Assembly (NCBI RefSeq): GCF_019977655.1
Contig: NZ_AP024849.1
Span: 289,001-353,000 of the forward strand
Length of the DNA stretch: 64,000 nt
DNA from: Clostridium gelidum
GTDB taxonomy: Bacteria > Bacillota > Clostridia > Clostridiales > Clostridiaceae
Direction: 5' to 3'
In this document: in pieces, positions 52,449 to 62,134 of the stretch
Layout of the letters: every line of letters starts with the position of its first letter
How positions within the stretch are numbered: the stretch's first letter is position 1
Made by a program: the position numbers and the translations under genes
Notes under the pieces: model-generated
Databases searched by the model: none
What the model was told of the DNA's origin: nothing
Seen by the model: the letters and a program-made list of their open reading frames with translations, nothing else

Positions 52449-53036
52449 ATGAACAATGTAATTACAAGAAACGAAGCAATTGATTTACTTAAGAAATATA
52501 ACAAGGAGCCATTTCATATACTTCATGCTCTTACAGTGGAAGGGGTTATGAGATGGTATGCAGAACAATTAGGATATGGTGATGAAGTAGAATATTGGGG
52601 AATGGTAGGTCTGTTACATGATATTGATTTTGAAATGTGGCCAGAAGAACATTGTGTAAAGGCTGCAGAATTATTAAGAGAAGCTAATATAAGTGATGAA
52701 ATGATTTATGCTATCTGCAGTCATGGATATGGAATTTGTGTTGAAATAAAACCTAATCATACTATGGAAAAAATATTATTTGCTACAGATGAATTAACTG
52801 GATTAATAGGTGCAGCTGCAAGAATGCGTCCTTCAAAGAGTGTTATGGATATGGAACTATCTAGTTTAAAGAAAAAGTTTAAGGATAAAAAGTTTGCAGC
52901 AGGATGTTCAAGAGATATTATTAAAAGTGGAGCAGAATTGCTTGAATGGAATTTAGATGAACTTTTAGAAAAAACAATTATGGCAATGAGATTATGTGAA
53001 GAATCTGTAAATGAAAGTATGAAAGACTTTGAATAG
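52449..53036 (+). CDS. HD-domain phosphohydrolase-like protein
   Basis: This 195-aa protein carries an HD metal-binding domain: HALTVEGVMRWYAEQLG (first His), GLLHDIDFEMWPEEHC (HD pair near 57-58), and ICSHGYG (further His). HD proteins hydrolyse phosphate esters such as nucleotides. The substrate here is unknown, and no partner domain is fused. AAAGGGAGGAAT precedes ATG 52449. The gene is convergent with hutD across a terminator. Confidence 0.88.
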   Translation: MNNVITRNEAIDLLKKYNKEPFHILHALTVEGVMRWYAEQLGYGDEVEYWGMVGLLHDIDFEMWPEEHCVKAAELLREANISDEMIYAICSHGYGICVEIKPNHTMEKILFATDELTGLIGAAARMRPSKSVMDMELSSLKKKFKDKKFAAGCSRDIIKSGAELLEWNLDELLEKTIMAMRLCEESVNESMKDFE

Positions 53037-53148
53037 AACACTATCTAGATATTAGTGAATAAGGTAACTAAGTAAAATATTTATTATATAAAAGAGGAAG
53101 ATAGTGAGTACAAATTAAAAAGATATTATAGTATAAACTGCAACTGAT

Positions 53149-53191
53149 AAAAGGGCTATCTCAAGTATGAAACTTTGAGCGTAACCCTTTT
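53149..53191. terminator. bidirectional terminator between HD and HutD genes
   Basis: AAAAGGGCTATCTCAA and TTGAGCGTAACCCTTTT form an imperfect stem with A- and T-rich ends, between convergent genes. Confidence 0.7.
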
Positions 53192-53203
53192 ATTATGTAA
53201 AAA

Positions 53204-53821
53204 TTAAGAAGTGTAAATTATGCTTGAAACAATATTGGTGACACGTAATGATTCATTAGAAAACATGAATTTATGTATAGAATTTGGTTTTATGTGATTT
53301 ATCAATAATAAATCATTAGTATTAACACTATAAATTTTATCGTTTAAGAAAGTCTTAAAACTTTCATTTACAACATAGAAGCAAATTGCTACTATGCCTT
53401 TATTTATTGAAGGTTCATATTTAAAATCAAATTGTTTTTTAGGACTAATATTTAAATGAATTAATTCACCATGATAATTTTCCTTAGTCATTAAATTAAA
53501 AACAGAGGCTTTGCCATAAGTTTTAGTTTTCCAATCTCCCGAAAAACTATCTTGCTCAAAGGGATTAAGCAATTTTGTACACTTATGTTCATGGTCAAGA
53601 GTTATTTGTCCTTCAATAACCATAAACTTTCGTGATACATTGGGAAGCGTACTAAAAGTAGATTCTAATATATCGATTTTAGCAACGCCTAGTCTCCATA
53701 AAAAATTTCTACTTGTATAATCAGAATCTAATGGATATGTTATTAATTCTGTAGCCATACCACCAGACCAAAATGTTGGTTTATAATTTTCTTGCTTTAT
53801 TAATTCAACATTATATTTCAT
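53204..53821 (-). CDS. HutD-family cupin-like protein
   Basis: This 205-aa protein matches HutD: FWSGGMATELITYPLDSDYT, SRNFLWRLGVAKIDILESTF, LPNVSRKFMVIEGQITLDHE, DSFSGDWKT. HutD is a bicupin found with histidine-utilisation genes in some bacteria and may bind formylated intermediates. Here no hut genes are near, so its role is open. GGAGTACC precedes ATG. The 306-base divergent spacer to the next gene (53822-54127) holds only promoters. Confidence 0.85.
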   Translation of the reverse strand: MKYNVELIKQENYKPTFWSGGMATELITYPLDSDYTSRNFLWRLGVAKIDILESTFSTLPNVSRKFMVIEGQITLDHEHKCTKLLNPFEQDSFSGDWKTKTYGKASVFNLMTKENYHGELIHLNISPKKQFDFKYEPSINKGIVAICFYVVNESFKTFLNDKIYSVNTNDLLLINHIKPNSIHKFMFSNESLRVTNIVSSIIYTS

Positions 53822-54127
53822 AAATTGGTACTCCTTCTATTTATTACACATTCAATGTTAATTATATATTTAAAATATATGTATAATCAAGAGTCTTAAG
53901 TAAAATATAAAACGTTATTCATTGCAATAGTATACTATAGTACTGCTAACTGTAATTCTTATTACCAATATAAAATAATAGACATAATAAAGTTAAATAA
54001 GTAAAATTATAATTAGTGTAGGAAATGACTATAGATAACTGAAAATAAAACTTTATATGTAATTATTTGATTGAAAAGTTGTTGAAACTCAAATTAAATA
54101 CGAAATATAATTATAGGGGTTGATAAT

Positions 54128-54715
54128 ATGGCAATCTTTAATGATAAAAAGATATTAAGAAAAGAAATTTTAGCCAAACGTAAAAATATAGATACAGTTG
54201 AAAAAGAAGAAAAAGACAGAAAAATATTAGAGAAATTTTATGAAAGTAAATATTATATAGAAGCAAAAAATATTTTCATTTATATATCATATGATTCAGA
54301 AATAAATACTAAAGGAATAATAAATAAAGCTTTAATGGATAATAAAAAAATTTATGTTCCAAGAACTGAATTCAAAACAAGGCTTATGGATGCTGTAAAA
54401 ATCACATCATTAGATAATTTAATAGAAAGTGAATATGGAATTTTAGAGCCATCAGCGGAAGAACCACATATTGATCCGAATGGATTAGATTTAATTGTGG
54501 TGCCAGGAGTAGCTTTTGATATAAATGGTGGGAGAATGGGGTACGGAGCGGGTTTTTATGATAGATACTTTGAAAAAATCAGTAAGGATAATATGAAAAA
54601 AGTTATAAAATTAGCATTAGCTTATGATTTTCAAATATTAGAGAAGATACCAATGAATGAGCAAGATGTACCGGTAAATTATATTATAACTGAAACTAAA
54701 TTCATACACCGATAA
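54128..54715 (+). CDS. 5-formyltetrahydrofolate cyclo-ligase
   Basis: This 195-aa enzyme converts 5-formyl-THF to 5,10-methenyl-THF with ATP, salvaging inactive folate. Motifs: KKILRKEILAKRKNI, IFIYISYDSEINT, YGILEPSAEE, IVVPGVAFDINGGRMGYGAG and FYDRYF, the substrate/phosphate loop. Length is typical. GGGGTTGATA precedes ATG 54128. It is followed by an odd G+C-richer spacer. Confidence 0.95.
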   Translation: MAIFNDKKILRKEILAKRKNIDTVEKEEKDRKILEKFYESKYYIEAKNIFIYISYDSEINTKGIINKALMDNKKIYVPRTEFKTRLMDAVKITSLDNLIESEYGILEPSAEEPHIDPNGLDLIVVPGVAFDINGGRMGYGAGFYDRYFEKISKDNMKKVIKLALAYDFQILEKIPMNEQDVPVNYIITETKFIHR

Positions 54716-54718
54716 AAA

Positions 54719-54775
54719 GGCACGCACTGCCGAAAAGATGCGACATATGAAAAGAGTGCGAAGCACAACCAAGAA
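54719..54775. repeat. G+C-rich, self-complementary spacer patch
   Basis: GGCACGCACTGCCGAAAAGA and GTGCGAAGCACAACC stand out from the A+T-rich surroundings and contain GTGC/GCAC self-complementarity. No coding frame. It may be a small repeat or the scar of one. Confidence 0.35.
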
Positions 54776-54853
54776 CATTTCACATATAAAATTTTAAGAA
54801 AAATTGAATGCATCAATAATTCTGAATTATAGAAAGAGGGGAGGCGATAATTT

Positions 54854-57499
54854 ATGGGCTATAGTGATAGTAATTTTATATATTTAAAAACTACTAGTAT
54901 GGAAAAGTATTATGACAATTTAGTGAAAGCAGAATATATATGCGAATATTTTCCTATGATTACAAAAATCATCGTTAGAAAAGTAATAGAAGGAGTCCTG
55001 AAAGATATAGCAGAAAAACATACATTAGAAGGCAATGTAGCTGCATGGGACTTACTTAATAGTATTAAATTAAATTCTAAGTTTTCTGTACCAGATGAAA
55101 TTTATAATTCTATTGAGATTATATTAGTTAATGGATATGAGCACGCTTCTCACAATAATAAGAATAAAAAGAATTCTAAGCATCCTATAGAAGTTTTAGA
55201 AACTATCCATAAAATTTTATGCTGGTATCTTAAGGAAACAGAATCACAAAAAATAATGTTGATTAAAGACTTGAGTTTTAAAGCTCCAAGTACTATTGAA
55301 TATGGGCAAAAAGAAATTAATAAAATTAAAGATGACATTTCATTAAAGGATAACCAGATTAATAATTTAAGGCAAAAAATTATTGGATTAGGGAGTCAAT
55401 GGAATAGGATAAGTGAGATAAATGAAGTTATAATAATAATAAAGGAAGAAAAAGCTTATTTAGAATCTATACAAATTTCATTAACTAAAAAAGTTCAGGG
55501 ACAAAAAGACCAAGTAGCGGATGTGGAAAATAATCACAAAGCAATTATAAAAAAAAGTGAGAAATTAAAGGAGAACTGTAATGAAATTCAAGAACTGATT
55601 TTTAGTACAGAAAGTCAACTTGTTAAGGCTGAGATACAAAAGCAAGAATTAAAAAATTTAGTTAATAAATTAGATGAAAAAGATCAAGCAATAAGGAGAA
55701 TTGAACAAACATTAGATGAAGAATTAAGTACAGTGAGAAAAGCATATGAAAATTTAGCAAAGTTATCTACTCAATATCAAGATATTTTAGAAACTATAGA
55801 ATTTTCATATGATAAAGAATTACAAAAAATATTAGAGGCAAAAACAAACAATGTTACAATGCAAATTAGTTTTGAAGATAGAATCTTCAATGAAAATATA
55901 ATTAATTATACTAAAAATATAGGTGAAGCTAAAAGAAAGATATTAATAGTTAAAGAGCTGTTAAATGAAACGATTAAGAGAGAAATTAAATATGAGTTAT
56001 TTTATAAAGGTTTTTTTAAATTGAAAGATAAAGAGCTTAGAATTATTTATACTATGATTACTAACATTGATAACACATCTAACTTAATAAGTAAGACTAG
56101 AGAATTGTTATCAAATTCTAGTGAGGATAAATTTTTAGAATCAATAAATAAAAACTTGAAAGAACTAAAAAATGTAAATGATGATGAAATTAGATTAGTT
56201 TTATATTATAAGTTAATAAAATTATCTCAGGTTTCTCTAGGGAATATATATAATAGAAGACAATTTATACACGCTTTAGATACAATTGTAGATAAGGCAT
56301 ATGAAACCTTAATGAGTAAAAAGGATTTTAAAGGTAGAATAAGAAAATTAGATGCAATAAGTGCATATTACTTAGAGAAATTAATATTAAATTTAAAAAG
56401 TAAAAATAGTAACTTACAAATAAATGATGAGTTAACAGATAAAATTTATAAAAATATTATAAATTTGAAACAAAGTGTGGAAAATATAGAAAAAGAAAAG
56501 ATATATTATGATAAATTCAATTTAGATACTATGTCAGAAACAGCACTTAAATCATCTATAAAGTTACATGTATATGATTTTATATTAATAATGGTAGATT
56601 TGGGAGGAATTTTTTCATATAAGGATATAGCAGCTATTATATTTGAAGTTGATAGATTGATAGTTCAAAGACCAGCATTAAAAATATATGAGGAAGAAAC
56701 TTTGACAACAAATTTTTCAAATGAATATTTTATAATTCGTTTATTTTTATGTAGTGAAGCTACCTTTTTTAGTCAAAAGCAGCAAGAAGACCTAGCGCCA
56801 TTATTAGTAATTGTAATAATGAGTATAAATTTAATATCAGATAATTGTGAGATTGGTTTAGAAAGTTATAATAGCATGGTGGATCTATGGAAGCGTAAGC
56901 AACAAACATATAATGACATTTATATAGAAAAAAAGGATCAGGGAAGTGAATTAGAATTATTGATAAAAGAGAAAAGTGAATTAGAACTTAATTACGGAAA
57001 TTTATTAGAGTCTTATGATACATTAGTCAGGGATTATAATAATTATGACGAAGAGTTTAAGAATATTGTAATTAATTCAGAAAAAATAATTCTTTTGCCA
57101 TCATATACGGATTATTATAAGTTACTTAGTAAAAAAGAAGTGGTTGAAAATAATATTGATGAAGCTAAAAACAAATTTGGAACATTAAAAAGTATACTTT
57201 CTCCAGGAGTTTGGAAGGATCAGGCTAATAAGATTATTAATGAATCTAATATTTTAGAATTAGAGAAGTCATTAATTGAAGAAGCAAAAGAAAAACCATA
57301 TTTTAAAAAAGAATATAAGGTTTTTGAAGATCTGAAGACAAAAATTGAAGATACAAATGAATTAATAAATAAAGAAAAAGAAAATATAAAGAATAAGGAT
57401 TCGTTAATTGATAATATGAACACTAAAATTAACGAATTTCAAAGGCAACTTAATAAAATAAAAGAGTTATATAGTGATATAGAGGAAGGATACTATTAA
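54854..57499 (+). CDS. large coiled-coil protein of unknown function (881 aa)
   Basis: I do not recognise this protein. It has no signal peptide, membrane helix or Walker motif. Residues about 155-310 are strongly coiled-coil (repeated Glu/Lys/Leu heptads, e.g. INKIKDDISLKDNQINNLRQ). A globular helical region follows at about 330-650, then coiled-coil again at about 675-745 and 790-881. Helical layout resembles SMC/Rad50-like arms without the ATPase heads, or a cytoskeletal or scaffold protein. GAGGGGAGGCG supports ATG 54854. It stands alone between the cyclo-ligase gene and metY. Codon use is host-like. Confidence 0.85.
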   Translation: MGYSDSNFIYLKTTSMEKYYDNLVKAEYICEYFPMITKIIVRKVIEGVLKDIAEKHTLEGNVAAWDLLNSIKLNSKFSVPDEIYNSIEIILVNGYEHASHNNKNKKNSKHPIEVLETIHKILCWYLKETESQKIMLIKDLSFKAPSTIEYGQKEINKIKDDISLKDNQINNLRQKIIGLGSQWNRISEINEVIIIIKEEKAYLESIQISLTKKVQGQKDQVADVENNHKAIIKKSEKLKENCNEIQELIFSTESQLVKAEIQKQELKNLVNKLDEKDQAIRRIEQTLDEELSTVRKAYENLAKLSTQYQDILETIEFSYDKELQKILEAKTNNVTMQISFEDRIFNENIINYTKNIGEAKRKILIVKELLNETIKREIKYELFYKGFFKLKDKELRIIYTMITNIDNTSNLISKTRELLSNSSEDKFLESINKNLKELKNVNDDEIRLVLYYKLIKLSQVSLGNIYNRRQFIHALDTIVDKAYETLMSKKDFKGRIRKLDAISAYYLEKLILNLKSKNSNLQINDELTDKIYKNIINLKQSVENIEKEKIYYDKFNLDTMSETALKSSIKLHVYDFILIMVDLGGIFSYKDIAAIIFEVDRLIVQRPALKIYEEETLTTNFSNEYFIIRLFLCSEATFFSQKQQEDLAPLLVIVIMSINLISDNCEIGLESYNSMVDLWKRKQQTYNDIYIEKKDQGSELELLIKEKSELELNYGNLLESYDTLVRDYNNYDEEFKNIVINSEKIILLPSYTDYYKLLSKKEVVENNIDEAKNKFGTLKSILSPGVWKDQANKIINESNILELEKSLIEEAKEKPYFKKEYKVFEDLKTKIEDTNELINKEKENIKNKDSLIDNMNTKINEFQRQLNKIKELYSDIEEGYY

Positions 57500-57562
57500 A
57501 TAAAAATTTGCGGTATAATTAAATAAAATTTATATTCAAAGATTTTAGGAGGGCTATATATT

Positions 57563-58828
57563 ATGAAAATTGAAACAAAATGCTTACATGAGGGTTATAA
57601 ACCAAAGAATGGGGAGCCGGTAGCATTACCAATATACCAAAGCACAACTTATAGATATGATTCTACAGAAGAAATAGGTAAATTATTTGATTTAACTTCT
57701 GATGGACATATGTATTCTCGTATTTCAAATCCAACAGTTGGATTTGTAGAAGAAAAGATAGCAGCTTTAGAAGGTGGAGTAGGTGCACTTTGCACAACTT
57801 CAGGTCAAGCAGCTTCATTAATAAGTGTGTTAAATATTGTAAGTGCTGGAGATCATATTGTAAGTGCTGCTACTGTATATGGGGGCACAATTAATCTTTT
57901 TGCAGTTACTCTTAAGAGATTTGGGATAGAATGTACATTTGTTGATGCTGATGCATGTGAAGAAGAAATACAAAAAGCATTTAAGCCAAACACAAAAGTA
58001 GTTTTTGGGGAAACTATTGCAAATCCAGCGATTGCAATATTTGATATAGAGAAATTTGCGAGTATTGCACATAAAAACAATGTGCCACTTATTGTTGACA
58101 ACACTTTTGCAACACCACTTCTTTGTAGGCCTATAGAATTTGGTGCAGATATAGTTATTCATTCAACAAGTAAGTATATGGATGGACATGCAGTGCAATT
58201 AGGTGGAGTAATTGTTGATAGTGGAAATTTTGATTGGACAAATGGTAACTTTAAAGAATTTACAGAACCAGATGAGTCTTATCATGGAATAATATATACG
58301 AAACAGTTTGGAAAAGCTGCATACATAGCAAAAGCAAGAGTTCAACTTATGAGAGATCTAGGTGCATATCCAACTGCAAATGCTGCATTTCTTTTAAATT
58401 TAGGTCTTGAAAGTCTTCCAGTTAGAATAGAAAAACACTGTAGAAATGCAGAAACAGTAGCACAATTTTTAAATGAAAGTGATAAAGTTGAATTTGTAAA
58501 TTACCCAACAATTAAAGGAAATAAATATAATGAGTTGGCTAAAAAATATTTATCAAAAGGATGTAGTGGGGTAATTTCATTTTCAATTAAAGGTAGTAGA
58601 GAAAATGCAATTAAGTTTATGGATAGTTTAAAGCTTGCAGAAAATGTAGTGCATGTAGCAGATATTCGCACATGCGTACTTCACCCAGCAAGTTCAACAC
58701 ATCGTCAACTTTCAGATGAACAATTAGTAGCAGCTGGAATAACACCAGGTCTTATAAGATTATCAGTAGGACTTGAAAATGTTGAAGATATTATAGAGGA
58801 TGTTAAACAAGCATTAGAACAAGTTTAA
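57563..58828 (+). CDS. metY: O-acetylhomoserine aminocarboxypropyltransferase (sulfhydrylase)
   Basis: This 421-aa PLP enzyme makes homocysteine directly from O-acetylhomoserine and sulfide. Features: TKCLHEGYKPKNGEPVALPI, MYSRISNPTVGFVEEKIAAL, TTSGQAASLISVLNI, PLP Lys near 204 in HSTSKYMDGHAVQLGG, the MetY-type insertion YTKQFGKAAYIAKARVQLMR, DLGAYPTANAAFLLNLGLES and RLSVGLENVEDIIEDV. It is longer than the gamma-synthase/lyase paralogues by this insertion. TTTAGGAGGGC precedes ATG. No S-box is seen in the 63-base upstream spacer, unlike the 5936 operon. Confidence 0.93.
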   Translation: MKIETKCLHEGYKPKNGEPVALPIYQSTTYRYDSTEEIGKLFDLTSDGHMYSRISNPTVGFVEEKIAALEGGVGALCTTSGQAASLISVLNIVSAGDHIVSAATVYGGTINLFAVTLKRFGIECTFVDADACEEEIQKAFKPNTKVVFGETIANPAIAIFDIEKFASIAHKNNVPLIVDNTFATPLLCRPIEFGADIVIHSTSKYMDGHAVQLGGVIVDSGNFDWTNGNFKEFTEPDESYHGIIYTKQFGKAAYIAKARVQLMRDLGAYPTANAAFLLNLGLESLPVRIEKHCRNAETVAQFLNESDKVEFVNYPTIKGNKYNELAKKYLSKGCSGVISFSIKGSRENAIKFMDSLKLAENVVHVADIRTCVLHPASSTHRQLSDEQLVAAGITPGLIRLSVGLENVEDIIEDVKQALEQV

Positions 58829-58832
58829 GAGG

Positions 58833-58978
58833 ATTATTCATAAACTCATGAGTTGGATTTGCCGAAATTAAATACATTTGTGTTCAGCAGTGATTTCAGC
58901 AGCAAAATTTTCAAATGCCTGCTAAACATAAATGTATTGATTTTGGGTGCAGATGTATATAAATGAGTTTAGAATAAT
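58833..58978. mobile_element. 146-bp imperfect palindromic element next to metY stop
   Basis: The left arm (58833-58890) starts ATTATTCATAAACTCAT and ends AATACATTTGTGTTCAGCAG. The right arm (58919-58978), read on the other strand, starts ATTATTCTAAACTCAT and ends AATACATTTATGTTTAGCAG. GAGG flanks both ends (58829-58832, 58979-58982), a possible 4-bp target duplication. No coding frame. It begins 4 bases after the metY stop. It differs in sequence from the 8554-8753 element. Confidence 0.55.
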
Positions 58979-59049
58979 GAGGGGTGAACCATACCATAAG
59001 TAAATGAGGAATTTATTAAGATTGGATAAGATTAAAATGCAACTCAAAT

Positions 59050-59265
59050 ATGTCTAGAGTTGGTCGCAGTATACATAATGGACCTATGGAAGGATTTTTT
59101 TGGATACTAAAATCAGAAATGTATCACCTAAGGGAATTCTATACATATGTAGAACTTGAGCAAGCTATTGATGAATATATAGAATTTTATAATACAAAAA
59201 GACTACAGAAAAAATTAAAAGGCATGGCTCCAATTGAATATCGTAGCCACACCTTATCAGTATAA
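59050..59265 (+). mobile_element. IS3-family transposase 3' remnant
   Basis: A 71-residue frame matches the C-terminus of IS3-group OrfB integrases: MSRVGRSIHNGPMEGFFWIL, KSEMYHLREFYTYVELEQAI, DEYIEFYNTKRLQKKLKGMA, PIEYRSHTL. The catalytic Glu lies in GPMEGFF; the two Asp residues and all of OrfA are lost. A likely IS end follows (CTGTCTACTTGACAGAGTGG, about 59281-59300). Inactive. Confidence 0.85.
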
Positions 59266-59433
59266 ATTTTTATTATTTACCCTGTCTACTTGACAGAGTG
59301 GAGTTCAAGCCACATACAAATGGTCGTATGTTTCATGGTGGAGGTGAATCACGACTTTTTAAATAGACTAATTTTATTACTTTGCCATATTAATAAAACA
59401 CTCAAATTTTATATAAAATAATATTTGAATTTA

Positions 59434-60867
59434 TTATTGATTTGTGCTTAACGTCCAAGGTTTTTGAATACTATCTTTTAAAGTGTTATAAGTGTTAATT
59501 AACTGTCTTAATCCTGTATTTAAATCTTCACTTTTTACAACTGCAGCCTTATAATCATTTTCTGTCATCATACCTATATCTACTTGTGATTTTGCATATC
59601 TAAGTTTTGTATTAGTTGATTTTACCTGTTCATTTAATGTATTAATTTTGTTTTGTAAATCAAGTAATGTTGAATAACATTCTTTTAACCCATTCTTTAA
59701 ATTCTTCCTTGAATCAGCTAATTTAACTTTTCCTTCTTCTAAACTATATTTACCATCTAAATAAGATCCATAGGCAGTTAGTTTATTGGAATAATTCTGT
59801 ACATCTTTTTGATACCCCATAAGTGCTATTGCATATGATCCAGTATCAAATGAAACATTTCCAAGCGCATCACTTTTGGCAAATTTCGTTTTATCAGGCA
59901 TTGTAGGTGCATCTTTATCAATAATGTCTTTGATACCATCATCTTTTAAATCTTTAAAATAATCTTTTGTGAGCTTTATCATTTCATCATTATATTTTAA
60001 GTATTCATCTATTTTTTCATCCAAATATGCATCTACTGAACCATTAATTTTAAATACATTATATTTAATATTTTCATCAAAACTATAATTTGATAACTTT
60101 AAGTCTGTCAAAACTCCCATAAAATCCATATTGTTTTTTAAAGAATTCTCTTTTGAAGTAATATCATTTTTCAAAGACTCCACCTCAATCTGTTTGTCTA
60201 CTAATTGATTATCTGTTGCCATACCAATTTTAACTTTTGTTTTCATTGTCTCTAATTCTTTATTTTTAACTTCAAAATTACTATTTAATTTTTCTATATC
60301 CATTTGTTTCAAAATTATAGCATTATATTTATTAGTAATGTCGGTTGTGATTTGATCCTTTAAAAACTCTTCTGATTGACTAGTCTGCTTTTTCTGCAAT
60401 TCAAGCTTATCATTTGGGAAATCATATACTTTCTGATCAATACTCGTATAAAAATCATCTATTTTGTCTTGAAGTTTCATTTTATCTTCATATAATTTTA
60501 TTTCTTTTGATTTTAGAGCTACTTTTTCACTATTATTAATAGCTGCATTTACAATTTTATCTAAAGTTATAATTGGTTTTTTAGAAACTGTTTTTGCATT
60601 ATTATCTAAAGTATAAACTATTTGTGCACTATTTGTATCTGTTGGTGTTTGCACAATATTTTTATTGTTATTTTCTACTGAACTATTTGTATTTACTGTT
60701 GTCTTATCAATGTTTGTATCATTACTTCCTGTTGAGCCAGTTGTATCTACTGTTGTTTGTGCAATTTTTATTCCATTATTTTCTGCTGCAAAGGCTTGAA
60801 CTATATTCCCGTTCATTATACTTAGTCCAATTCCAATAGCAACTACTCTTTTTATATTTTTCTTCAT
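59434..60867 (-). CDS. secreted TolC-like coiled-coil protein of the ABC-2 export operon
   Basis: This 477-aa protein has a signal peptide (about 1-27, ending VQAFA) and a Thr/Asn/Ser-rich linker with repeats of the type TTVDTTGSTG and TPTDTNSAQ (about 32-85). Two helical halves of TolC type follow, including SKKPIITLDKIVNAAINNSE and YAKSQVDIGMMTENDYKAAV. It parallels the 14192 paralogue, sharing the signal peptide pattern and the IQKPW end, but has the extra linker. It is last in a minus-strand operon with an HlyD adaptor and two ABC-2 permeases, so it probably extends that exporter outward through the wall. Confidence 0.82.
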   Translation of the reverse strand: MKKNIKRVVAIGIGLSIMNGNIVQAFAAENNGIKIAQTTVDTTGSTGSNDTNIDKTTVNTNSSVENNNKNIVQTPTDTNSAQIVYTLDNNAKTVSKKPIITLDKIVNAAINNSEKVALKSKEIKLYEDKMKLQDKIDDFYTSIDQKVYDFPNDKLELQKKQTSQSEEFLKDQITTDITNKYNAIILKQMDIEKLNSNFEVKNKELETMKTKVKIGMATDNQLVDKQIEVESLKNDITSKENSLKNNMDFMGVLTDLKLSNYSFDENIKYNVFKINGSVDAYLDEKIDEYLKYNDEMIKLTKDYFKDLKDDGIKDIIDKDAPTMPDKTKFAKSDALGNVSFDTGSYAIALMGYQKDVQNYSNKLTAYGSYLDGKYSLEEGKVKLADSRKNLKNGLKECYSTLLDLQNKINTLNEQVKSTNTKLRYAKSQVDIGMMTENDYKAAVVKSEDLNTGLRQLINTYNTLKDSIQKPWTLSTNQ

Positions 60868-60928
60868 TGATTATTCACCTGCTTTTCTAATATTATAGTC
60901 ATCTTTTTAATAAAAAGTCTGAAACTAA

Positions 60929-62134
60929 TTAAGCTATTTGACCTTCTAAATCACTTTTTTCATTCTCCGAATCAAGTAATTTCTTACTTCTATGCTTATC
61001 CAATGCAATCCTAGCGGAATATAACCCAATTCCTATAATAAACCATACTATAGCATATAATACTCCATTTTTTATACTTGGAAGAATTACATCCCATCCT
61101 ACTCCTTTTAAATTTATGTTTTTGAATTGTAATGCTACATTCATAAATGGCCATAAACTTTCTATAAGTCTAGGAAGCCCATCTGGCATCATATATCTAG
61201 GAAATGCAACTCCGCTGGCTAGAAAGGTTATTATTCCAAACATATTTATGAATTGAATAATATATAGTATATTATCAATGAAAGCAGCAAAGAAAAATCC
61301 TAGAGCTGTAAGATCAATTAGAAATATAAACATTAATGTAAAATATTCTGCTAAATTTCCTCTGAGAGGTAAATCGAAACATTTATCTAAAATACATAAC
61401 GTAATAAAACTTGTTAACTCAGTCAAAACAATAACCATTAAAATCCTTGCTACAAGATCCAATATATTTCTTAAACCTTTCTTGGATCTTATATTTAATA
61501 GATTTAATTTCTTTCTATTTGCTATCAACACTGGTACTATAAATGCTGCTATATAGTTGCCTTGTATAAAGTATGGTGCAAGGGTATACATAAAATACTT
61601 CATATAGCAAAGTCGAGTTTCATAAAGAGCACGTTCACCATATGAAAAGCTTGTAACAGCTTTATATGCAGTATCTGGCAACATATTATTTCCTTCAAAA
61701 ACCTTTAACTGAAATCCTGCATTAACAGTTCCTAGAACTGTATTTCCATAAGCATATATATTATTTGCAACAACTATATTTGTTCCATCTACAAACATTG
61801 CAAGACTCGGAGATTTCATTTTAACAGCATCTTTATTAAAATCTTTAGGAATTACTACTCCACCACTAACTCTCCTTTCCTTTATTGTTTGTTCTAGTTC
61901 CGTCTGAGAATCTGCATAATAATTTACATTTAGCCCAGGGCTATTTTTAAGCTGCTTTACTATAGTCCTTGATAAAGATGAGTTGTCCATATCTACTACT
62001 CCGAAGGGGATATTTTCCACATAGATATTGCTAAAAACATAACATACAATTGTAACTATAAAAATAGGAAGTATACAAACTTTAATAATACTCTGTATAT
62101 CTCTAGCTATGAATCTTAGAACTTTCAATTCCAT
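60929..62134 (-). CDS. ABC-2 type permease (second of pair)
   Basis: This permease is about 400 aa: TM1 near the N-terminus (CILPIFIVTIVCYVFSNIYV), an extracytoplasmic domain with VVDMDNSSLSRTIVKQL, SGGVVIPKDFNKDAVKM and MFVDGTNIVVAN, then five C-terminal helices. This is the layout of YbhS/YhhJ-type exporter subunits. ATG 62134 touches its AGGGGGA site. TTG 62128, 6 bases after that site, may be the real start. It overlaps the upstream permease gene, so the two are coupled and probably form a heterodimer. Confidence 0.85.
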   Translation of the reverse strand: MELKVLRFIARDIQSIIKVCILPIFIVTIVCYVFSNIYVENIPFGVVDMDNSSLSRTIVKQLKNSPGLNVNYYADSQTELEQTIKERRVSGGVVIPKDFNKDAVKMKSPSLAMFVDGTNIVVANNIYAYGNTVLGTVNAGFQLKVFEGNNMLPDTAYKAVTSFSYGERALYETRLCYMKYFMYTLAPYFIQGNYIAAFIVPVLIANRKKLNLLNIRSKKGLRNILDLVARILMVIVLTELTSFITLCILDKCFDLPLRGNLAEYFTLMFIFLIDLTALGFFFAAFIDNILYIIQFINMFGIITFLASGVAFPRYMMPDGLPRLIESLWPFMNVALQFKNINLKGVGWDVILPSIKNGVLYAIVWFIIGIGLYSARIALDKHRSKKLLDSENEKSDLEGQIA

